Assembly: GCA_040143965.1 (NCBI GenBank)
Contig: JASJQH010000110.1
Location: 1-28,915, forward strand
From: Basidiobolus ranarum
Taxonomy: Eukaryota; Basidiobolomycota; Basidiobolomycetes; Basidiobolales
Length of the DNA stretch: 28,915 nucleotides
Reading direction: 5' to 3'
Part shown: positions 10,422-19,823 of the stretch, piece by piece
Layout of the letters: each line of letters starts with the position of its first letter
How positions within the stretch are numbered: position 1 is the first letter of the stretch
The notes under the pieces: model-generated
What the model saw: only the letters and a program-made list of their open reading frames with translations
Told to the model about the DNA's origin: nothing
Database searches by the model: none
Position numbers and translations under genes: made by a program

Positions 10422-11278
10422 ATGTTTTTCTGGAAGCGTGCTTCTCAATCAATCTCCACTACGCCCCGTAGTTCTCAATTGGTGACACTGCCAAGAAGTC
10501 TTATTTAGAGCAGATAGCTTTGATTCATGTGAGTAAAAGTAAAAGTTGGAAAGCTCACCACTCACGAAATTACCCGATGAAATAAGGCTCGCCAAAGTGG
10601 GGTTCGCGTCGTTTGCCAACTTGGGAAATGGTATCAAATTGGTAATGTCAGGAGATCAGACGAAGCTAGTGCTCAACACAAGGACTGTTCCTCCCAGTGT
10701 AGAGCTAAAAAATCACTACCAAATTCATGAGCAAGATGGTTCCACAATGCTGGAAGGTTGGGATACTTAACTCATCAATAGTAAAGCAGAGTTCCGTCGT
10801 ATTTAAGCGAGTTGGTTACCAAACGAAATCGTACAGGTTTGCATTTTATAAATAGATATTTCATGGGCTGTGTAAAACCGGTGGGAATATATATTCCAAT
10901 CTCGATTCTGGGAGGTAAACTCAACAATCTGAGACCAAGGCTGCGCACCTTGAGATTCGTAGCCTACAATGGTTCGACTACTCATGGTTATTTTAAAGCT
11001 ATTACGCTATCTATTAAGCAAATTGAGACATGAGCTGTATTATGACTTGCAGATCGTTTACCGTAAACAGTAAGTTCCTTCAGCAAGTTCCCATCAATAA
11101 TCCGCGAGTATCCACAAAAGCCCATGGAATCCATAAAATCTCACAGTATGGTTCATATCGGATTACCATGCAAAATATGGCCAATTGTGACCGAGTGAAA
11201 TGTAGATTAGTTTACATTGTTAGTAAGTGTGGTCTCAGCCCAGATAATCTGGAATGTTATGGTAACCGAGTTGGATGA
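10422..11278 (+). CDS. Unexplained block of coding-like frames, possibly a broken or multi-exon gene
   Basis: Several plus-strand frames in a row read like protein but do not join with convincing splice signals. 10422 opens MFFWKRASQSIS. 10546-10770 includes LTKLPDEIRLAKVGF and KLVLNTRTVPPSVELKNHY. 10812-11033 includes VGIYIPISILGGKLNN and LRFVAYNGSTTHGYF. 11030-11278 includes FTVNSKFLQQVP and YRITMQNMANCDRVKCRLVY, with several cysteines. Stops and frame changes separate them, and possible introns are too short or out of phase. I do not recognise the family. It may be a decayed gene, a fast-evolving gene whose introns I cannot place, or chance. No function is claimed. Confidence 0.22.
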
Positions 11279-11489
11279 TGATTGTTGGTTTTACTGTTAT
11301 TGTATTTTGATTAATAGAAGTATTGTCGCCGTTTAATGGTAATGCCCAGTGTTGTTTGATATCCACTGCTTCAATGGAGGTTACGATACTAATATTAGTA
11401 CGACCTTAAAGCTGGGTAACCTGGTCACACATACAAGCTAATTCTCACAGCAATCAATTATGGGCCATGTCACTGAACCATAAAGTTGC
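11279..11489. other. Spacer upstream of the GPI-type gene
   Basis: About 210 bases holding no gene I can see. A small palindrome-like GGGTAACC lies near 11414. Confidence 0.25.
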
Positions 11490-11495
11490 TATAAA
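11490..11495 (+). promoter_or_regulatory. Candidate TATA box of the GPI-type gene
   Basis: TATAAA lies 63 bases before the ATG at 11558, a reasonable distance for a fungal promoter. It rests on sequence match only. Confidence 0.4.
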
Positions 11496-11557
11496 TTGAG
11501 AGCTAAGTCTCTTAATTTGATGATTACTTGGCCTTTCAAACTTACCAAACAATAAAT

Positions 11558-11998
11558 ATGCGTTTTTCAATTTTGGCTCTCTGCAGTATCTTCGGTGTTG
11601 TTGCTGTCACTGCTCAAGAAGTTATCGATCCTGTTTCGATTATTCCCACTGATACTGGTATCATGCAAATTCCCGAAACTAGTTTGGTTAAGCCCACAGA
11701 GGCTGGAACAATGTCTATTCCTGAAACTAGTTTGATCAAACCCACACCCTCAGGAAGTATGTCTGTTCCCGGGACTAGTTTAGTTACGCCTGCACCTACA
11801 TCGTCAGTACCATCTTCTGGATCTAACACCCAATCTAGCCCAGTATCTCCACCAGCATCCTCAGCTTCTAACTCCAAGCCTAGTGCTCCTTCTTCCCAAA
11901 CTCCCCTTCCTACCAAGCCTGCAAGTAACGCGGGCCAAATGGCTCCTGGACTTCTAGGTGTTGGTGTCATTGCTGTTGTTGCAGCCTTTGCCAATTAA
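11558..11998 (+). CDS. Small Ser/Thr/Pro-rich secreted protein, probably GPI-anchored
   Basis: One intronless frame of 146 aa. The ATG at 11558 is chosen because it opens a good signal peptide, MRFSILALCSIFGVVAVTAQ; the longer frame from 11528 lacks an ATG. Residues 30-77 are three 16-residue repeats of the form PT..G.M..P.TSLVK. A Ser/Pro/Thr-rich stalk follows to about residue 125, suited to O-mannosylation. The C-terminus ends in a hydrophobic tail (GLLGVGVIAVVAAFAN) behind a small-residue stretch (PASNAGQ), as at GPI attachment sites. This build is typical of fungal cell-wall or plasma-membrane mannoproteins. There is no catalytic domain and I assign no named family. It has its own TATA-like box and AATAAA signal. 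Confidence 0.8.
   Translation: MRFSILALCSIFGVVAVTAQEVIDPVSIIPTDTGIMQIPETSLVKPTEAGTMSIPETSLIKPTPSGSMSVPGTSLVTPAPTSSVPSSGSNTQSSPVSPPASSASNSKPSAPSSQTPLPTKPASNAGQMAPGLLGVGVIAVVAAFAN
11645..11788 (+). repeat. Three 48-base in-frame tandem repeats
   Basis: Each unit encodes 16 residues: PTDTGIMQIPETSLVK, PTEAGTMSIPETSLIK and PTPSGSMSVPGTSLVT. The unit ends, around ACTAGTTT, are the best kept at DNA level. They lie in the GPI-type gene just after its signal peptide. Confidence 0.85.
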
Positions 11999-12095
11999 AG
12001 ATCCGTCCCTTTCACCATTTTCTTGTTGACCTATATTGGAAATGTATTGACGTCTGACTTTGGAGATCTAACTTTATCACTTTTTGCTAGTTATC

Positions 12096-12101
12096 AATAA
12101 A
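12096..12101 (+). terminator. Candidate polyadenylation signal AATAAA
   Basis: AATAAA lies about 100 bases after the stop of the GPI-type gene, in an AT-rich context. Sequence match only. Confidence 0.4.
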
Positions 12102-12480
12102 TATAATTCATTTTTGTGAAAAATTGGGCATACTTTGAAATAATCTTGAATAGGTGTGTTAAGAGTTTTTGTAATTAAATTACGTGCGGGCATATAGTTC
12201 AATTTTATCTAGATTCATTCTTGCTTAAACTTTGGTTTATTAACGTGAGAAGGATTTCATATTTATCTCAATTTTTATCTTAGTATTGCTTCAATTTTAC
12301 ATAAATATGAAGTGACAGGATTGGTCAATAGGAATGGCGAAATCAAGTACACTTTGCTCGAGATGAGTTCTCAGTGCCATTTCGAAAACGTGGGTTTCTA
12401 GCATAACAAAAGCTTCAAGAAATTCGACCTCATCTCACCTACTTTTGTTACATATATACCGGTCTTTAAAGCTTTAAACT
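12102..12480. other. Spacer upstream of Vps29
   Basis: About 380 AT-rich bases holding the Vps29 promoter. A CATATATACC stretch near 12450, about 30 bases before the ATG, could be TATA-like. I see no gene. Confidence 0.35.
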
Positions 12481-13403
12481 ATGGTGGTAAGCCATCACTA
12501 TTGCGAGAATAGAAAATTCCCCATGGAAAATATATTGTCTAAATGGTTCTATACTACCTATTCATAAGCAAGTCTATTTTCTTACAAATTCCCATATTAA
12601 TTAGTTAGTTCTTGTAATCGGTGACCTCCATATCCCATATCGTGCTCACGATCTTCCGCAAAAGTTCAAGAAATTGTTGGTTAGTAACGGATTTGCTTCG
12701 ACGGTTTTAGAGATTCTCTTGAAACAGAATCTCTTCTTTAATACGTCATACACAATATTCGCACATTTACTTATACTTTTAGCATCTATCCTAGGTGCCT
12801 GGAAAAATTCAACAAATCATCTGCACTGGAAACGTCTGCGATAAAGAAACTTTCGACTATCTTCGTACAGTATCCAGTGATGTTAACATAGTCAAAGGAG
12901 ATTACGATGAGGTAGAAACACTATGTGGCATTATAAAATACTTTAATTGATACCAACTACTTTAACATACTTTAATAGAGTAACACGTGGCCTTTGACTA
13001 AAATTATACAACACGGTCCTTTGAAGATTGGTGTTTTACATGGTCATCAGGTGATTCCTTGGGGAGATACCGAATCTTTGGGTATTGTCGCCCGTCAAAT
13101 GGACGTTGATATTTTGTTATCTGGACATACTCATCGCTTTGAGGCCTTTGAATACGAAGGGAAATTTTTCGTTAACCCTGGTAGTGCTACAGGAGCTTTC
13201 AGCGGATTATCAGCGTAAGTTTAGTGTCATTGAAACACCTTGTAGAGAAGTACTAAATACCGTTTTAAACCTTATTTATTAGTGATACCATCCCCTCCTT
13301 TGTCCTTATGGATATTCAAGGAACAACCGTTGTTACCTATGTGTATCAACTCATAGACGATGAAGTCAAAGTTGAGAAAATTGAGTATAGAAAGGATGAA
13401 TAA
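12481..13403 (+). CDS. VPS29: Vps29, retromer subunit
   Basis: Five exons: 12481-12486 (ATGGTG only), 12605-12679, 12795-12911, 12979-13214 and 13283-13403, giving 184 aa, close to the usual 182. Vps29 is the metallophosphoesterase-fold subunit of retromer, which recycles cargo from endosomes to the Golgi. The metal-site motifs are all present: [29 protein letters not shown] and SGHTHRFE. The site filled by the catalytic His in true phosphatases is Tyr (GDYDE), as expected for a non-catalytic scaffold. The C-terminus [10 protein letters not shown] and [20 protein letters not shown] matches the family closely. The two-codon first exon is supported by the MVLVLVIGD start known for this family. 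Confidence 0.95.
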
Positions 13404-13416
13404 GACGTGTATTCTG

Positions 13417-13422
13417 AATAAA
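13417..13422 (+). terminator. Candidate polyadenylation signal of Vps29
   Basis: AATAAA begins 14 bases after the Vps29 stop. Sequence match only; it is closer to the stop than is usual. Confidence 0.35.
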
Positions 13423-13503
13423 GTATTATATTGAGTTGAATTCCACAACACATACTCTCGTCATTTTTACATATTGCAGTTCAACATCAAATCAAAGGAA
13501 AGA

Positions 13504-14240
13504 CTAGAGAATTAGTTTACATAGCCCTGGCGCTATTTGATGGCTTGATGAGGAGTACATGAACCGTGTGTGGGCAGTGTAAATGATTAAAACCTTCAAG
13601 TGATAATCTATAGTAGTCATTGACATGCATGAAGCTAGTCCAATGTTGTAAGCAAGATCAATCATTCTAGAGGCTTGGATGCACTGGTGAAGCATCATTG
13701 GTCGATTCAGAAGGTATTGAGAGGCTGTTAAATGGCTGTGAAAGTAGTCAGAGTTGTCTCATCTGGCCAATTTCGAGGGATTAATCGAATAAAGAGGTCG
13801 ATGTTGACAGGTGAGTTCCTGCCACGAGAAACTAAATATGGACACCAGGGGATCAGCTCTCTCCTGTTTCTAAGGTATGGTGAGTGTTTATTTCTTCGTT
13901 CATTGATCAAAAAAACAAAGCAACATCTCCCCCGCTTAGATATTCAGCCAATGGCAAGGGGGAGAAGTTGATTCACGTTCCAAAGATTCATCAGTTTGTC
14001 ATAAGCAGGCATTCGCTTCTTCACTTCTTCGGTATTTACTGTGATTTGGTGTAACAAATAAGGTGCAGATATTGCGCGTATGAAGAAGTGAATCTCGAGC
14101 CAATGAGACAGCCCAATATATCCCCCATGTTGTCTACACATTATAAGGAAAAGGAAACAAGTGATTAAGAAAATGGGGAGACGAATCAGATGGTAGAGGA
14201 GGGGGGCACGCAGCAGCTCAGATGCTTTATCTCAAGTATT
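13504..14240 (-). pseudogene. Likely relic of a fungal-specific transcription-factor gene (middle homology region)
   Basis: Three minus-strand segments in gene order resemble the fungal transcription-factor domain that follows Zn2Cys6 fingers. The first (about 14240-13945) reads EEVKKRMPAYDKLMNLW, like the usual L...L..W helix. The second (13910-13728) reads RNRRELIPWCPYL. The third (about 13731-13504) reads HLTASQYLLNRPMML and then HQCIQASRMIDLAYNIG, which matches the typical LHRP...C..AA..I..L signature. Stops and shifts separate the segments. A TTCACAG acceptor before the third hints at old introns. No zinc cluster is visible upstream before the Myb-gene promoter, so the copy looks truncated. 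The call rests on remembered motifs and is tentative; a real gene with unusual introns is possible. Confidence 0.38.
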
Positions 14241-14449
14241 AATTCAAACCCTAACCCGAAATTACTTCCACCAATCCATCACCGTCACAAAATTGACCAA
14301 ATGTAAAAACTTGTCACGTCACATAATTTAACCTTTTCTACTTGCTACTTCTCTCTACTCACTCTCAACCACTCGAATTTCTCTACTCTGTTTATATTGA
14401 AATATCGAATAATTATTCGACTGTGTGAAGTGTATTTACTTGTCTAACT
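14241..14449. promoter_or_regulatory. Upstream region of the Myb-type gene
   Basis: About 210 bases. The stretch 14330-14385 is rich in C and T (for example TACTTCTCTCTACTCACTC), as is common before fungal start codons. No TATA box is clear. Confidence 0.3.
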
Positions 14450-17303
14450 ATGCCTTTGTCTTCTCGTCACCATTCTGAAGAGCCAACCTTATCCACACAA
14501 ACAGTTTGTAAAAGTTGTTCTTTTTGCGTTACTAGTCGAAGTTGTTCCTGCCACTCAACGTCTTACACTACAATATATCCAAAATAGATTCTAAGTCCAA
14601 CGTTATCTTTGAAAAGCTGGCTATAAATATTGGTTTGTCGGACGTCGATTTGAAGTTATCAAACATATTCGAAAAAGTCAAACAACAGGTACTTGTTTGT
14701 TGGTTCGTACATATAGGCGTCATTGGTGAAATGAATTTACTGACCTATTTTGATATATAGGTTGCCAATTGGGGAGAAGGGGCCCATCTGAAGCTTGAGC
14801 TTGTTTTACTCCCTATTGGTTTGTGTAATACCTCAGGTAGTTGGTCTTAAAAATAATATTGGCCAGGTTGAGAGTAATGCACTTACACATTTAATTAGAG
14901 AAACAAACCGAAGGATTTAGTTCCGTATATACTGAAGATGAGCAGAAGGTGAAACTAGAAGTATTTATTTTCACGAAAGTTGAGTTACTAGTTGACAATG
15001 AAATCTAAAGTCAATTTCAATATCAGAATCGAGGGGATGTATTTGAAGACGAAGAAATCACCGTCAATGATCCTAAGTATAGGAACATCGACGAGCAGGT
15101 AGCAAACAAATATTGTTAATCCATGAATATGTTCTAGTTATTTATCCTTTCATAGCTAAGAAAAGCTCTTGACTATGCGCATCATTTGGAAGAAATCATA
15201 AAAAGACAACGTGAGGAGTTTTCGGCAAAGGTATGCCACGAATGATTTACATAGTTACGATACATCATTGAACCACTACTCACGCAACAGTCTCTAAGTT
15301 GGAGAAGATCGAAGAAGAAGCCACTAGCGACAACCAAGAGTTACAGTGCATGAAGAAATATTACCAAAGCCGAGATGAGGAAAACCGACTCCAAACAACA
15401 GTCGAGAATAACTTACAATCTCAGTTAATATCAAGTCTAAACCAGAAGCTTGAAAAAGCCTATCAACGTTTGGCTAAATTTGAAGATTCTCGGTCGAAGG
15501 TAAACCCCTGGTTTAAATAAGTCATCGATGGTCCGACTAATAGTGACACAGCATCAACAGTCGAAACGTTCCAAGAAGCTAGCCAAAAAGCACTCATACG
15601 ATGAAAATGTAAGTTATTACACCCTCATATAGCCAACCACTTGAAATAACTATAAATACGCTTTAGATCTACGTCGAAGATAATCGAATTAGAAGTCCCA
15701 GTTCCCATAGTTGCGCCGAATCTTCGTCTGGCCTCGAGAACCTTTTCTTGTTGGCTGACCAGACCCTTTCACATGTAGTAAATTCACCACCACTTACAAC
15801 GGAGAATATAGGGCCTCCACCTACAACTCCTGCCAAAACATCGAATGCTAGCTCATCAGATATGATTGTTTTGCCCATTTTCAATAATAACGTCGCTTCT
15901 GATAGACTCTTAGCTAAACGAAATGTTGAAAAAGACGATCCATTTAAATCCAGAAACGTAAGCGAGCTTCAATTGCGTAATGGCCTTCACTCAAACATTC
16001 TAATGCTCCGATTGTATATAGGAACCAGATAGCGAACATAGGCGCTCATCAGAGTCCTCTCAGGTTTGATATATTTTGTCAGCAATCATCAAATTTATTT
16101 ATTAACAGATAACCACTGTAGGAAGATACACTACCAAACTCTCCTGATGGCCATTTCTCTCATTCCAATATACCAGAAACTCCGAAAAGAGCACATTCCC
16201 TTATGCTCCCATCTTCTAGCCATGTGAAAAAGCTCGTACCAAAAATTGACATGCTAACAATGAAGCCTACATCTACTTCCCCAGAGTTCTTGGGTAAAGC
16301 TAGTACGGTGTTTAAACCTATATCCCCTTTACCAAAAAAGGAGATAACTTCTCTACAGATGACACAGAACATGAGTCCACTTCAACAACGAATAAAGCCA
16401 GTTAATTCCGCTGTCGCCTCTAACACAGTATCATCTACTTCACAATTCCCATTCACAAATCCAAGTTATCCAGGGATTCAGAGGAAAGGACGAAGTCCTT
16501 ATGTTAAATGGACTCCCGAAGAAGACGCTTTATTAAGAAAAGCAGTGGCTGCCAATGGCTGCAAGAACTGGGAGCAGGTAGCTAAAGCTGTACCTGGTCG
16601 AAGCTATCATCAATGTAGGCAGCGTTGGATCAAAGTCTTGAAGAATGGAAGTGTACAGGCAAATTATGGTGGCAGATTTCTATCCACAGAGTCACATTCA
16701 CTTACTTCACAGGGGCCTGTTACACCCACTCGAACTCCAAATCACAGTATGAATGTCGGAAACACTCATCAAACTCCAACACCTGGAAGGAAGGCAATCG
16801 ATATCCTCCCTACTCCTCCAACAGGCATTTCTACGCCAGCGCATCAAACTCCGCAACACCCTATAGCAATTGCCCCTAAGCCTCCTGTATTTCAAACATT
16901 AGCTAACGTGGGGAATCTTTCCCCACCGTTGCAAGACAATTCTTCCAAGGTTTTTGAAGAGCGCTTACTTCAAGGGCCAGTCATGGGAGTTTTCCCACCA
17001 TCTGGTTTTCACAATACTCATCAAGAAAACGATGGCAACTATCAGTCAATATCTGATAGTAATAACACTATCCAATCCCCATCCCCGAATAAAGAGGGAT
17101 CAGGAGACCTCTTGGCCGGGTTAAACGCATTGGCATCTGTATCAACTGCTCAAAGTGAAATACGTCCAAGATCGAATTCACTTTCTTTAATGGACAACTC
17201 TATGAAAAGGCCCAGACTTGATTCTCATACACCCTCCCCCGAAACCAAGCCATATGAGCAGCCACCTTCCTGCAACCCGCTCTCCAAAATCCTGCAAAGC
17301 TGA
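14450..17303 (+). CDS. Coiled-coil protein with one Myb/SANT repeat (putative transcription or chromatin factor)
   Basis: Eleven exons: 14450-14503, 14536-14688, 14761-14818, 14899-14948, 15027-15098, 15156-15230, 15299-15499, 15552-15608, 15667-15957, 16022-16063 and 16122-17303, about 744 aa. The first part is unfamiliar (for example NVIFEKLAINIGLSD). Then comes a charged helical stretch (LRKALDYAHHLEEIIKRQRE through LNQKLEKAYQRLAKFED) likely to form a coiled coil, a basic patch (SKRSKKLAKKHS) and a long Ser/Pro-rich linker. One Myb repeat sits at about residues 478-528, with the three spaced tryptophans in VKWTPEEDALL, NWEQVAKAVPGRS and CRQRWIKVL. The tail has many TP and SP sites, suited to proline-directed kinases. 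DNA binding is inferred from the Myb repeat. The 5' end is the weak point: it needs a 32-base intron (14504-14535). Confidence 0.7.
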
Positions 17304-17757
17304 AGTGTGATACCATCTAATTTTAGACTTTTCCTTGGATAAATATGTAGTATACTCAGCTTTTATCGAGGCGATAACGAAGCGGATTAATTCATTTTTT
17401 ACATATGTATTGTTAACAGATCCATTTCGACATGCTTTGATGCTTATGTTTGTCTTATTATATTTTTTTACCTTTCTCTCTACATCTATCTTCATTATAA
17501 TAGTAGTTCGCAACTGAATGTATATAAATGTATTAGTAAACTGTTTAAACAACCACCCTAGTTCGAACCGATGTTTTCGTGAGATTGGTTATGTTTCTAA
17601 GCATTTCCCATGGTGTTGTCAAGTCTTGATAGTTATCAATTGGCCAAGTATTACGATGTTTACTAAAGCAAAAAGGACTCCAAACAAACAAACAATTAGT
17701 TGTTAAAGACACGACCTTTTTACTGCCTAGCGACGTCCTTCCATACACGTATGTATC
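17304..17757. other. Spacer between the Myb-type gene and Ask1
   Basis: About 450 AT-rich bases holding the 3' end of the Myb-type transcript and the Ask1 promoter. The open frames in it (17335-17517, 17518-17706) show no splice support or family likeness. I see no RNA gene. Confidence 0.35.
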
Positions 17758-19371
17758 ATGTCCATCACTCAAGAGCCTCTTGCAGCCACAAATGATATGG
17801 AAAAGATTGAGCAAAATATCACCTTAATCCTTCAAGAGATAGATAAGAATTTCTCAAGTTGTCATGCCACCGCTACGAACAACCTACTTCCACGAGTCAA
17901 CCACTTCTGTAATACTTCAAAGCAAATCATAGACGATGTCAAGGTATTTGAAGAATATATTTTCGTTGTCTATGCTGGAAAAATATCTAACAATAATTAT
18001 TAGCCTTGGCTTCAATTCTTTGAACTAGTGAACGAGTTTGAAAGTATTAGTGAGAGAGTAAACAATACAATTGAGTCACCTAATATTAAAGGCTCTCAGG
18101 AACCTAGTTTCATTTCCCCGACATCAGAGAAGAGAAGCATAATTACCGACACTGAAAATTCGCCTGCTTACCCAATATTGCAAAGTCAGCACATACCTAC
18201 TCCTGTCAAAAAAATTAAATTGCCGAAATTGAGTACTCCTCTACTGCACCAGGTTTTTGCCAAATCTCTTCAAGAAAAAACCAATCTTCGTTCAGTTCAT
18301 TTGGCTCCTGACGCTAAGTTTAAAGATAAACAAATGGAACGATATAATATTTCTAAAGTACCTGATAGTGGTGCTACTCCGCGTAGTATTAAACAAATTT
18401 TATCGGCAAGTAGAGCCAGTTCCGAACGAAAACCGTCGGTTAGATCAGCTTCACTTCCGTCACGTATGCGTGATTATACTTTTGGTAATGAATCACCGAT
18501 TGATTCCCCGCTTACGGTGGATACTCCTTTCTCCGCTGCAAGAAGTGAGCGCTTAGTTTCCGGTGAACTTTCGCTTCGATCAACACCTCAAGCTAACAAC
18601 TCTAGCACATCAGTGTGCCATAGTATAGATGCTCAAAGTTATAAGAGTTACAACAGTAATTCTACTATGGAAGAGCCTGAATTAAAAACCTCGTTTGCCA
18701 AACTATATAGTGATACCAGCCCAAGCAGCTCAGATATCGATACACCTACATTACTTACACCGAACTTGGATAAGATAAGTGTAGTTGACTCCGATCATTC
18801 ATTGATAAATACTCTAGAAAATCAGTTGTATGACAATGGCTCTCCAACTCTCCCCCAGCCTCGCATGCTTCGTGACTCTTTGAACCAAATAAGTCGACAA
18901 ACTTTCCATAATGAAGGCAACAAACTGTTGTTTTATTTACGTGCCAATATTATGGTTATCTAACCTTGGGTTTTTTCCCTTAGAAGAATATCCAGTCTTT
19001 TCATTAAGTCTATTTCCTAAAGCTTTCCAGGTATTGCGTCTCAGTGATATAAAAAACAAGAATCTTTTCATTTCATTTAATTGATTACGACAGGAATCGC
19101 CTGGTTCAGATCAACTTGCCTCACTCTACAACCAATTCAGACAAGAACCCATTAAGGCACTTGTAAGTTTACAACATGATATATCACAGTTCTCTAGAGT
19201 AGAAGTAACCAAATGGATTTATAGAATATGCAGGACCTACGACAGGCGTTGCCAGAGTTCGACCATGAGCGCCTAAGCCTTCTCATCAACCTTCTGGTTC
19301 GTCGTAAGCTTGTTAAACGCTCAAATCAATACGATGGTTGGAGTATGTGCATGGCTGTGAGTAGTCAATGA
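17758..19371 (+). CDS. ASK1: DASH complex subunit Ask1
   Basis: Five exons: 17758-17943, 18004-18940, 18984-19030, 19094-19162 and 19234-19371, about 458 aa. The N-terminal 85 residues carry the Ask1 signature: EKIEQNITLILQEIDKNFSS, then LLPRVNHFCNTSK and PWLQFFELVNEFE across the first intron. Ask1 is part of the DASH/Dam1 ring that couples kinetochores to microtubules. The middle is long, disordered and Ser/Thr-rich, with many SP and TP sites, as expected of a Cdk1 target. The last 60 residues form a small helical block (LRQALPEFDHERLSLLINLL, VRRKLVKRSNQYDGW). The gene ends at VSSQ if the last GTGAGT is not used. If it is spliced (19357-19412), the frame runs to 19511 with a hydrophobic tail. 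The family call is firm; the 3' end is not settled. Confidence 0.82.
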
Positions 19372-19823
19372 ATGGCTGTGCGTAAATGACCGTGACTTGT
19401 TATTTTCGACAGCATTTCAGAAGCTTGTCGTTAGGTCTGATAATCATCCTTTCTACTTTAGTACTCATTAAGGTACCAGATATACTGAGAGTCGAGCTGT
19501 GGAATAGTTAATAAGCCCTTGCTGAAAAAGGAAACACTTACTAAATAAAATCCAATCATTTATCAAATCAATCAAACTTATTGTTCCTTAATATTGTATA
19601 GTTAAATTTGTACAACATGGGTAAATTTTCTGAATATTCGAAGTTAAAAAATAGAATTTACGTTGGACCAAAACAGAAAAAAAAGTAAAAAAAATATTTC
19701 TCAAGAAAGTATGGACCATCATTGCCGAATGCATATTTGGTGTATGGTCGGTAACTAGCTTTTTTGCCTTGTCCTTCTCTTACGTTTCCTTCTTCGAGAG
19801 TTGCCTTATTTTCGTCTACTTAA
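19372..19823. promoter_or_regulatory. Spacer upstream of Kap123, overlapping a possible last Ask1 exon
   Basis: The first part (19413-19511) is an alternative last exon of Ask1. The rest holds the importin promoter, including an A-rich tract (19675-19700, with runs of seven or eight A). Such poly(dA) tracts often keep fungal promoters free of nucleosomes; that role here is inference. Confidence 0.4.

Noticed and set aside
17550-17570. A T-loop-like string (AGTTCGAACCG) hinting at a tRNA
   Set aside because: No matching A box, anticodon arm or acceptor stem could be found around it.
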